Shown here piece by piece: positions 1 through 5,673 of a stretch of 8,240 nt of DNA. A program made the position numbers and the translations under genes. The notes under the pieces are model-generated. The model saw nothing but the letters and a program-made list of their open reading frames with translations. It ran no database searches and was not told the origin of the DNA. Source of the stretch: Acetobacteraceae bacterium. GTDB lineage: Bacteria > Pseudomonadota > Alphaproteobacteria > Acetobacterales > Acetobacteraceae. Positions within the stretch are counted from its first letter, which is position 1. The number at the start of each line of letters is the position of its first letter. The stretch covers positions 1 to 8,240 of the forward strand of contig JASHVB010000542.1 in NCBI GenBank assembly GCA_030039695.1, written 5' to 3'.

Positions 1-1383
1 GCTCGGCTCGACCACGGCGGCGTAGCCGATGCCGTAGAGCCGTCCCTGCGCACGAGCCGCGGCGCGACGGCGCCGTAGCTCGGCATGACCGCCGTCGCGC
101 AGCGCCTCCTCCAGCGCTGTGGCATAGTCGCCCGAGTCCAGCAGGGCACCAGAGGCGGTGCGGTAGGGGAAACGATCCGCGGGCACGAGGTTGCGGCGGA
201 TCACATCCAACGCATCAAGGTGCAGCGCAACCCCGATGCGCTGCACCAGCCGCTCCAGCGCGAAATACACCTGCGGGCCGCCGAAGCCTCGGTTGAGTCC
301 GGTGGGCAGCTTATTGGTCAGCACCACGCGATTGCGGATCGCCAGGTTCCGAATGTCGTAGGCGCCGGTCATATTGCCATGCATACGGTAGAGCGTCGCC
401 GGTTCGGGCGCGCGCAAATGGGCGCCGACATCCTCGACTTGATCCCAATCGAGCGCGGTGATCCGCCCGTCCGCCTCCACTGCGGCAGTGAGCGTGGTCA
501 CGCGGTTGGTGGCGCACACCGAGCCGGCGAGGTGTTCGAGCCGGTCCTCCACCCATTTCACCGGCCGGTCGGCCGCGCGGGCCGCGGCCGCGATTAGTAC
601 GACGTAGGGGAATACCGCCTGCTTGACGCCGAAGCTGCCGCCGGAATCGGGCGGCGTGCGCAGACGCAACCGGTTGCCGGGTACGCGCAGGGCGCGCGCC
701 ATCACCGCATGCAGGCTGAACGGCCCCTGGAAATTGGCCAGCACATCATAGGCCTCGGCGATGGGGTCGTATTCGGCGAGCACGCCGTAGGTCTCGATGG
801 GTGTGCAGGCATTACGGGGGTAAGCGACGGTGATGCCAATGCGGTGCGGCGCGGCGGCAAACGCGTCCTCGGGATTGCCATAGCGAAAGCTGCGGTCGCT
901 CGCGAGGTTGCCACGAAGGCCTGGGTGCAGCACCGGCGCGTCTGGCCGCAACCCAACCAGCGGATCGACGACGGCAGGCAACGGTTCGTAGCGCACGTCA
1001 ATCAGGTCCAGCGCATCCTCCGCCAGATAGCGGTCGGACGCGACGGCGACCGCGACCGGCTCGCCCACGTAACGGACGCGGTCGATGGCGATCGGCCAGC
1101 ACTCGATCGGGGCACGGAGGCCGACAACCAGGCTGCTGGTCAGGCGCCCAATGTCGGTGCCGGTCAGGACGGCGGCGACACCCGGCAGCGCTCCCACGCG
1201 GCTGGTGTCGATCGCGGCGATCGTGGCGTGGGCATGTGGCGAGCGGAGGATCGCCGCGTGCAGCGTGCCGGGAGGCGCGGCCACGTCGTCGAAGAACCGG
1301 CCACGGCCGGTAAGCAGGGCGGCATCCTCGACGCGGGGAATGGAGCGGCCGAGCCAGGGTGCGGTGGGCGCCTCTATGTCCAT
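1..1383 (-). CDS. Molybdenum hydroxylase large subunit (xanthine dehydrogenase/CoxL superfamily), N-terminal part, truncated by window edge
   Basis: 461 codons are open to the left edge; family members are usually about 750-800 residues, so the C-terminal third is outside the window. These proteins bind the molybdopterin cofactor and hydroxylate purines, aldehydes, N-heterocycles or CO, working with an FAD and a 2Fe-2S subunit; neither partner gene is in view. Residues 11-34 carry the usual opening (LGRSIPRVEDAALLTGRGRF), and 105-140 the hammerhead-domain end (YVGEPVAVAVASDRYLAEDA). The cofactor region begins at FQGPF (218-222), followed by a glycine-rich SGGSFGVK (247-254) where relatives usually have GGGFGGK. 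The active-site loop reads NRGFGGPQ (364-371), the xanthine dehydrogenase/aldehyde oxidase form, not the CSFR loop of true CO dehydrogenase, so CoxL is unlikely. The ATG at 1383 puts the opening motif at the normal distance, but no good Shine-Dalgarno precedes it. Substrate unknown. Confidence 0.9.
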   Translation of the reverse strand, partial: MDIEAPTAPWLGRSIPRVEDAALLTGRGRFFDDVAAPPGTLHAAILRSPHAHATIAAIDTSRVGALPGVAAVLTGTDIGRLTSSLVVGLRAPIECWPIAIDRVRYVGEPVAVAVASDRYLAEDALDLIDVRYEPLPAVVDPLVGLRPDAPVLHPGLRGNLASDRSFRYGNPEDAFAAAPHRIGITVAYPRNACTPIETYGVLAEYDPIAEAYDVLANFQGPFSLHAVMARALRVPGNRLRLRTPPDSGGSFGVKQAVFPYVVLIAAAARAADRPVKWVEDRLEHLAGSVCATNRVTTLTAAVEADGRITALDWDQVEDVGAHLRAPEPATLYRMHGNMTGAYDIRNLAIRNRVVLTNKLPTGLNRGFGGPQVYFALERLVQRIGVALHLDALDVIRRNLVPADRFPYRTASGALLDSGDYATALEEALRDGGHAELRRRRAAARAQGRLYGIGYAAVVEPS

Positions 1384-1587
1384 GGTTGTGCCATTCGGTC
1401 ATCGAGAGCGACGCCGCGCAATCCCCGGTGCAAGATCTTTCTCATTTTGCGCCACGCACAGGGAGGTACACGTCCGCGGAGCTTCGTCCGCTTCGCGGCC
1501 CAGGTCCGCAAGGGGGAAGCTTGTGCCACGGTTGCTTCCGCCCCCATTATGGTGAAGAGGCTTCCCGGGATTGGTTACTTAACGTTC
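1384..1587. other. Divergent intergenic region between molybdenum hydroxylase and phosphatase genes
   Basis: These 204 bases separate two genes reading away from each other and must hold both promoters. No convincing -35/-10 pair is obvious on either strand. A bulged hairpin lies at 1512-1545, just before the phosphatase gene. The phosphatase frame stays open leftward through this region, but the residues there do not look like protein of that family, so I treat it as non-coding. An in-frame ATG at 1549 remains a possible alternative start. Confidence 0.5.
1512..1545 (+). promoter_or_regulatory. Possible leader hairpin upstream of phosphatase-kdoO operon
   Basis: GGGGGAAGC (1512-1520) can pair with GCTTCC (1534-1539), a bulged G (1540) and CCC from the C run at 1541-1545, enclosing a 13-base loop. 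It ends 42 bases before the chosen ATG (1588) and 3 bases before the alternative ATG (1549). It is not followed by a T run, so it is not a normal intrinsic terminator. It may be a 5' UTR structure or chance in GC-rich DNA. Confidence 0.3.
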
Positions 1588-2259
1588 ATGGATACCATCT
1601 TTCGCGGCGATGTCGGCACCGCCCGCGGGCGGATGCTCGCGTGGGCGGACGCGTTGTTCGTTGATCACGCCGTGTTCCGCCTGTGCTGGACCAATTTCGC
1701 CGCAGTCGCACCTGACCGGCTGTACCGCTGCAACCACCCAACCCCTGCACGGCTGGAGACCCTGACCCACCGTCTGGGGCTCAAGACCCTGATCAACTTG
1801 CGCGGCCAGGCCAATAACGGCTCCGACGCGTTGTCGCGTGACGCAGCCGCGCGGCTGGGCCTCGACTTCATCGACATGGCGCTGGAAAGCCGCGGCGCGC
1901 CGCAGCGCGAGCGCATCCTGCGGCTGCACCAAATTTACCAGACGATGCGCGGCCCTGCCCTGCTGCATTGCAAGTCGGGCGCCGACCGCGCCGGCCTGGC
2001 CGCCGGCCTCTACATCCTCTTCCAGGGCGGCACGGCGCGCGAGGCGCTGCGCCAGCTCTCCTGGCGCTTCGGCCACATCCGCGCGGCGAAGACCGGCATC
2101 CTCGATGCGTTCTTCCTGCGTTGGCAGCGCGAGGGCGAAGGCCGCAAACCCTTCCTCGACTGGGTGCGAGAGGACTACGATGAATCCGCACTGCGGCGGG
2201 ACTTTCACGCGAACGGTCTCGCCAGCTTCATCAACGACTGGGTCCTGGCGCACGAATGA
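1588..2259 (+). CDS. Dual-specificity/tyrosine-type (Cys-based) phosphatase, likely lipid A or LPS related
   Basis: A 223-residue protein. The signature HCKSGADRAG (127-136) is the CX5R P-loop of Cys-based phosphatases, with nucleophile Cys128 and phosphate-binding Arg134. Upstream, YRCNHPTPARLETL (46-59) and KTLINLRG (66-73) are typical of the bacterial DSP/PTP group (COG2365-like). Residues 14-40 form a hydrophobic/aromatic N-terminal stretch (LFVDHAVFRLCW) with no clear signal peptide. I chose the ATG at 1588 because family-like sequence begins there; the frame is open much further upstream but antisense to the neighbouring gene, and ATG 1549 is also possible. No strong ribosome site is seen at either. 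The stop overlaps the next start (ATGA, 2256-2259), indicating translational coupling to the Kdo hydroxylase. From memory, the Caulobacter phosphatase homologue CtpA affects lipid A phosphorylation; a similar role here is inference. A protein-tyrosine substrate cannot be excluded. Confidence 0.85.
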   Translation: MDTIFRGDVGTARGRMLAWADALFVDHAVFRLCWTNFAAVAPDRLYRCNHPTPARLETLTHRLGLKTLINLRGQANNGSDALSRDAAARLGLDFIDMALESRGAPQRERILRLHQIYQTMRGPALLHCKSGADRAGLAAGLYILFQGGTAREALRQLSWRFGHIRAAKTGILDAFFLRWQREGEGRKPFLDWVREDYDESALRRDFHANGLASFINDWVLAHE

Positions 2260-3146
2260 CAGTGGACAAGGTGCTCGAACGACTGCCGGTTACTGCTTGG
2301 TCCGGGCCGTTCGACCCCGCGATCGAAGCGCGCGCGGTCGAGGCACTGGAAAGCGGCAAAGTGTTGGTCCTCCCCGGCCTGTCGTTCGCGATCGCGCCGG
2401 GCGAGACGCGGCTGCTCGACCCGACGACGCTGGGCGAGCATGGGAAAAATGTCAGCCTGGATCCCCAGGCGCACCGGTTGAGCAACACCGCCGCATCAGC
2501 CACCGATGCAGCGGCTCTGGCGGGCATGATGCAACGCTTCGCCGATGCTTCACTGGCGCTACTGACGGATCTGCTGCCGCACTATGCCGCGCAGCTTGAA
2601 CGTGCGCGCACCAGTTTCCGCCCGGCCGAGATCGAAGGGCGGGTGTATTCACCCCGCCGCGACGACCGGCGGCTGCATGTCGACGCATTCCCGACAAGGC
2701 CGCTGGCCGGTCGCCGCATTTTGCGCGTGTTCTGCAATGTCGCGCCAGACGGCGCCGCTCGTGAGTGGCTGGTGGGCGAGCAGTTCGTCGATTACGCGCG
2801 GACGCTCCTGCCGCACGTGAAGCCGCCGGTGCCGGGAAGTGCATGGCTGCTACAGCGTCTCGGGCTGACGAAGGGACGGCGAGCACAGTACGACCACATC
2901 ATGCTGGGTATGCACGACGCAGGGAAGTTCGATGCGGGCTACCAGGAGCATGCGCCGCGGGCCGCTGTCAGTTTCCTGCCGGGAACGACCTGGATCTGTT
3001 TCACTGACCAGGTGGTGCATGCCGCTCTGGCGGGGCATTGCGCACTGGAGCAAACCTTCCATCTGCCGATAGTGGCGATGTTGCATCCGGAGCGATCGCC
3101 ACTGCGGGTGCTGGAAGCGATGACAGGTCGTCGGCTTGCGGCGTGA
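2256..3146 (+). CDS. kdoO: Kdo 3-hydroxylase family protein (Fe(II)/2-oxoglutarate dioxygenase)
   Basis: A 296-residue protein recognised as the Kdo_hydroxy family (PF11004). Characterised KdoO enzymes convert 3-deoxy-D-manno-octulosonic acid (Kdo) in the LPS inner core to the 3-hydroxy sugar Ko, using O2, Fe(II) and 2-oxoglutarate. Visible hallmarks are GKVLVLPGLSF (34-44), HVDAFPTRPLAGRRILRVF (141-159) carrying the HxD iron ligands His141 and Asp143, and DQVVHAALAGHCALEQTFHL (251-270), whose His255 is the likely distal iron ligand. No signal peptide or membrane helix is apparent, consistent with action at the cytoplasmic face of the inner membrane. The ATG overlaps the phosphatase stop by four bases and has no clear Shine-Dalgarno of its own, so it probably depends on coupling. 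From memory, some acetic acid bacteria make a Ko-containing lipid A lacking phosphate, which fits a KdoO plus phosphatase pair. Length is normal for the family. Confidence 0.9.
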   Translation: MTVDKVLERLPVTAWSGPFDPAIEARAVEALESGKVLVLPGLSFAIAPGETRLLDPTTLGEHGKNVSLDPQAHRLSNTAASATDAAALAGMMQRFADASLALLTDLLPHYAAQLERARTSFRPAEIEGRVYSPRRDDRRLHVDAFPTRPLAGRRILRVFCNVAPDGAAREWLVGEQFVDYARTLLPHVKPPVPGSAWLLQRLGLTKGRRAQYDHIMLGMHDAGKFDAGYQEHAPRAAVSFLPGTTWICFTDQVVHAALAGHCALEQTFHLPIVAMLHPERSPLRVLEAMTGRRLAA

Positions 3147-3330
3147 GACGCATGGACATGATGACGTGATGTCCGAGCATTCCGTTCGGTTCCCACAAAC
3201 ACGACGCGCCGAAGGTCCCCGAAAAGAGGATCGCATCTTTTGGTGACTTTTGGACCCTTCGTGAGCCTATTGATTCACTGAAAGCCGAAGGACGCATCAT
3301 TGTCGCCGACGACGGTGCGCCGGAACGTGC
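3147..3330. other. Convergent intergenic region between kdoO and the COG3146 gene
   Basis: This 184-base gap lies between two converging stop codons. It is less GC-rich than the genes. It contains a direct repeat GCCGAAGG (3208-3215 and 3284-3291), the 10-base-period doublet CTTTTGG (3237-3243 and 3247-3253), and a stem-loop at 3256-3291. A plus-strand frame is open from 3170 into the next gene and reads like protein in places (WTLREPIDSLKAEGRIIVAD, encoded at 3251-3310), but has no ATG start or ribosome site; I do not call it a gene. Confidence 0.5.
3256..3291. terminator. Possible bidirectional terminator stem-loop
   Basis: CCTTCG (3256-3261) pairs perfectly with CGAAGG (3286-3291). Within the loop, GTGAG (3261-3265) and TTCAC (3274-3278) can pair as an alternative or partly stacked stem. 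It sits between converging genes, where a shared terminator is expected, but no T tract follows on either strand. CCTTCG could also pair with the CGAAGG at 3210-3215, so the fold is not certain. Confidence 0.3.
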
Positions 3331-4494
3331 TTACTCGCCGTCGTCCCCCTTCCGGAAAGGCGATTGCTCCGCCAGCGCGGCCATGTCAGCGCGGATCGCC
3401 GGTCTTTCTTCTTCCAGGAAATTCGCAATGGCGCGTCGCAACCCGGAATGTGCGATCCAGTGTGCGGAAAACGTCGCCCGCGGCAGATAGCCGCGCTGAA
3501 TCTTGTGCCGCCCCTGCGCGCCGGCCTCCACGCGCTTCAGCCCATGCGTGATCGCCCAGTCGATCGCACGATAGTAGCAAAGCTCGAAATGCAAGAACGG
3601 CCAGTCGCCGCGGCAGCCCCAGTTGCGGCCATAAAGCGCCTCGTCTCCCGCGAGATTGAGCGCGCCGGCAACCGCCTTGCCGTTATGCTCAGCCAACATC
3701 AACACGACGCGATCACCCAGCCGGTCGCTCAGCAGTGAAAAGAACTGCCGCGTCAAATACGCCGATCCCCACTTGCGATCGACTGTGGAACGATAGAAGC
3801 GGTAGAACGCGTCCCAGTGTGATTCCTTCAAATCGGTGCCGTTCAGCGCTTGGAACGTCAGGCCCGCGGCGTTGGCGTCGCGCCGCTCACGCCGCAGCAC
3901 CTTGCGTTTGCGTGACGACAGCGCGCCGAGGAAATCCTCAAACGTGGTGTAGCCTTCGTTTTCCCAATGGAACTGCATACCGAGGCGCTGCAACCAGCCG
4001 GCCTCGCCCAGCTCGCGCCATTCCTGTTCCTCACAGAACGTCACGTGCACCGACGACACGTCGAGCGACTGACATGCTTGCTCCAACGCCGTTGCCAGCG
4101 TCGCGACCGGCACCCCGCAATCCGGCCGGCGCAGCAGGCGCGGGCCTGGCACTGGGCTGAACGGCGCCGCCACCTGCAGCTTCGGATAGTAATTGCCACC
4201 GCCGCGCTCCAGTGCATGCGCCCAGCCGTGGTCGAACACGTATTCGCCGTAGCTATGGCTCTTGGCGTACATCGGTGCGACCGCGACCACCATGCCACCT
4301 TCGGTGCGCAGCACTGCGTGCTGCGGGAGCCAACCGGTGCGGGCGCTGGCCGAGCCACTGTCTTCCAAGGCAGACAGGAACGCGTGGCTGACGAAGGGGT
4401 TGCCAGCGCCAGCGCAGGAGTCCCATTCGGCGGCCTGGATTTCGCCGATGGAACGATGCAAAGTGAGCGTGAGGGTGACGGAACCGTCGGGCAT
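3331..4494 (-). CDS. COG3146/DUF482 (FemAB-like) GNAT-superfamily N-acyltransferase protein
   Basis: 387 residues from the ATG at 4494. The protein matches the COG3146 family (PF04339), annotated as peptidogalycan biosynthesis-recognition or FemAB-like GNAT proteins; the true substrate is unknown. Conserved blocks are NPFVSHAFLSALEDSGS (32-48), the YPKLQVAAPFSPVPGPRLL stretch (103-121), a basic SSRKRKVLRRERR segment (193-205), a second GNAT-like half with LMLAEHNGKAVAGALNL (265-281), and the hallmark EAGAQGRHKIQRGYLP (323-338). No signal peptide is seen, so it is probably cytoplasmic. The frame is open to an ATG at 4599, but that start would overlap the divergent DUF4242 gene and the extra 35 residues do not look conserved. 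The 4494 ATG lacks a Shine-Dalgarno; instead an inverted repeat occupies 4498-4517. It converges on kdoO and is divergent from DUF4242, so it is likely a single-gene transcript. Confidence 0.88.
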   Translation of the reverse strand: MPDGSVTLTLTLHRSIGEIQAAEWDSCAGAGNPFVSHAFLSALEDSGSASARTGWLPQHAVLRTEGGMVVAVAPMYAKSHSYGEYVFDHGWAHALERGGGNYYPKLQVAAPFSPVPGPRLLRRPDCGVPVATLATALEQACQSLDVSSVHVTFCEEQEWRELGEAGWLQRLGMQFHWENEGYTTFEDFLGALSSRKRKVLRRERRDANAAGLTFQALNGTDLKESHWDAFYRFYRSTVDRKWGSAYLTRQFFSLLSDRLGDRVVLMLAEHNGKAVAGALNLAGDEALYGRNWGCRGDWPFLHFELCYYRAIDWAITHGLKRVEAGAQGRHKIQRGYLPRATFSAHWIAHSGLRRAIANFLEEERPAIRADMAALAEQSPFRKGDDGE

Positions 4495-4592
4495 ATGGCA
4501 AACGTAAGGGGGTTTGCCGCTCTTGTCAGGGGTTTTCCTCGCCGCCTGACCTGCGGTCCACCGCCATAGAAACGTAACAGCCGGAGGATGCC
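4495..4592. promoter_or_regulatory. Divergent promoter region with two inverted repeats
   Basis: These 98 bases separate the divergent COG3146 and DUF4242 genes and should hold both promoters. Two perfect 6-base inverted repeats are present: GCAAAC (4498-4503) with GTTTGC (4512-4517), touching the COG3146 start, and GTCAGG (4525-4530) with CCTGAC (4545-4550). Either could be an operator or an mRNA hairpin. No strong -35/-10 elements are recognisable. Confidence 0.35.
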
Positions 4593-4877
4593 ATGGCACT
4601 GCGTAAATTCATCATCGAGCGCGACATTCCGCAGGTCGGCTCGCTCGAGCGCGAACAATTGCGCGGCGCCGCCGCGAAGTCGAACGAAGTGCTGAACCAG
4701 CTCGGCCCCGACATTCAGTGGGTGGAGAGCTACGTCGCGGCGGATAAGACCTTCTGCGTTTATCTGGCCAAGGACGAGGCGATCATTCGGAAGCACGCCG
4801 AGATCAGCGGCTTTCCGGCGACGCAGATCACCGAGGTGCGCAAGATGATCGACCCGACGACCGAGCGGCCCGACTGA
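4593..4877 (+). CDS. DUF4242 family small protein (SCO4226-like, possible nickel binding)
   Basis: A 94-residue protein with the full-length DUF4242 pattern (PF14026): FIIERDIPQVGSL (6-18), then KSNEVLNQLGPDIQWVESYV (29-48), FCVYLAKDEAIIRKHAE (54-70), a GFP turn (73-75), and ITEVRKMIDPTT (79-90). Family members are small ferredoxin-like alpha/beta proteins; the Streptomyces member SCO4226 was reported to bind nickel, but general function is unknown and metal binding here is inference. The start is well supported: GGAGG lies seven bases before the ATG. There is no signal peptide. It is divergent from the COG3146 gene and tail to tail with the RidA gene, its stop lying two bases from the RidA stop, so it is probably a monocistronic unit. 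Confidence 0.88.
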   Translation: MALRKFIIERDIPQVGSLEREQLRGAAAKSNEVLNQLGPDIQWVESYVAADKTFCVYLAKDEAIIRKHAEISGFPATQITEVRKMIDPTTERPD

Positions 4878-4879
4878 CT

Positions 4880-5350
4880 TTACCAGTCGATCTCGAACAT
4901 ACCTTCAACTTCCACAGCGGCATCGGCCGGCAGCGCGGGCACGCCGACGGTGGTGCGCGCATGGCGGCCGGCCTCGCCGAACACCGCGACCGCGAGGTCT
5001 GATGCGCCGTTCATCACCAGCGCATGGTCGGTAAACTCCGGCGGCGCAGCGATGAAGCCACCCAGCCGCACCACGCGACGCACTCGATCGAGATCGCCGC
5101 CGCACGCGGCTTTCAGATGACCGAGCACGTTGATGAAGCAGAGCCGCGCGGCTTCCTTGCCGCGCTCAATCGAAACGCCCCAGCTTAGCTTGCCGGTGAC
5201 CGCAACCTTGCCGTCGATGGCTGGAACCTGGCCAGAGATCACCACGAGGTTGCCGGTAACGACATAGGGCACATAGTTGGCGATGGGCGGCATGGGGCGC
5301 GGCAGCGCGATGCCGAGCTCCGCGAGTTTGGTGTCGATACGGCCAAGCAT
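4880..5350 (-). CDS. RidA family protein (YjgF/YER057c/UK114, COG0251)
   Basis: A 156-residue protein, slightly longer than classic RidA (about 130) and matching the COG0251 subgroup with an N-terminal extension (PF14588-like). RidA proteins are cytosolic trimers; the best studied hydrolyse reactive enamine/imine intermediates such as 2-aminoacrylate. Visible features are YVPYVVTGNLVVISGQVP (26-43), LCFINVLGHLKAACGGDLDR (70-89), RVVRLGGFIAAPPEF (92-106), and ARTTVGVPALPADAAVEVEG (131-150). Arg132 corresponds to the catalytic arginine (Arg105 of Salmonella RidA), so deaminase activity is plausible, although this subgroup is poorly characterised and may do something else. The ATG at 5350 has a good ribosome site, AGGAGA, about nine bases upstream. 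Convergent with DUF4242. Its promoter should lie in the spacer to the right. Confidence 0.9.
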   Translation of the reverse strand: MLGRIDTKLAELGIALPRPMPPIANYVPYVVTGNLVVISGQVPAIDGKVAVTGKLSWGVSIERGKEAARLCFINVLGHLKAACGGDLDRVRRVVRLGGFIAAPPEFTDHALVMNGASDLAVAVFGEAGRHARTTVGVPALPADAAVEVEGMFEIDW

Positions 5351-5673
5351 GGGCTGTCTCTCCTAAGGAGATGCAGTGTGACCGTTGGATCGCACCGCGG
5401 CAACATGCAAGGGACATATCTAGCAAATAATCTTGGCTGGTGCTGTCGGTCGTGAACATGACACAGAGTTGCCGTGAAGTTTGCAAACAGTGCCACTCAG
5501 AGATTGCGGTTGTTGTTGGCGGTGCCTTGTAAAGCCGGTCGGTTGCAAAATCTACTGTACCCCGAGCGTGCATGGTTGGCCACCAACGGAAGAGCGTCCG
5601 TGAAACTCTACGCAACTCTGGATGTAAGCTCTCTGTACAAGACACCTGCCAAGCGGGATGTTCCGACACCGCG
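5351..5673. other. 323-base intergenic region, presumed ridA promoter region
   Basis: No supported gene lies here. On the minus strand it must carry the ridA leader and promoter. A near-palindrome CTCCTAAGGAG (5360-5370) includes the ridA ribosome site, and a perfect 10-base palindrome GTTTGCAAAC sits at 5479-5488, about 130 bases before the ridA start. Only weak -10-like minus-strand hexamers (GATTAT, TAGATA around 5420-5435) are visible. The stretch is lower in GC than its neighbours. A plus-strand frame from GTG 5474 has no ribosome site and no recognisable protein. I saw no tRNA or riboswitch pattern. Confidence 0.45.
5479..5488. promoter_or_regulatory. Perfect 10-base palindrome upstream of ridA
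   Basis: GTTTGCAAAC is its own reverse complement and lies in non-coding DNA upstream of ridA. It is built from the same GTTTGC/GCAAAC hexamers that form the inverted repeat at the start of the COG3146 gene (4498-4517). It could be a transcription factor half-site pair, but ten bases is short enough to be chance. Confidence 0.22.

Noticed and set aside
709..1587. Long plus-strand extension of the phosphatase reading frame
   Set aside because: It is antisense to a clear molybdenum hydroxylase, has no phosphatase-family character and reflects high GC content.
4495..4599. Upstream start at 4599 for the COG3146 gene
   Set aside because: It would overlap the well-supported start of the divergent DUF4242 gene, and the added residues show no family resemblance.
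5351..5673. Possible tRNA or small RNA in the lower-GC spacer
   Set aside because: No T-loop GGTTCGA-type sequence, no cloverleaf arms, and no terminator-like hairpin with a T run.
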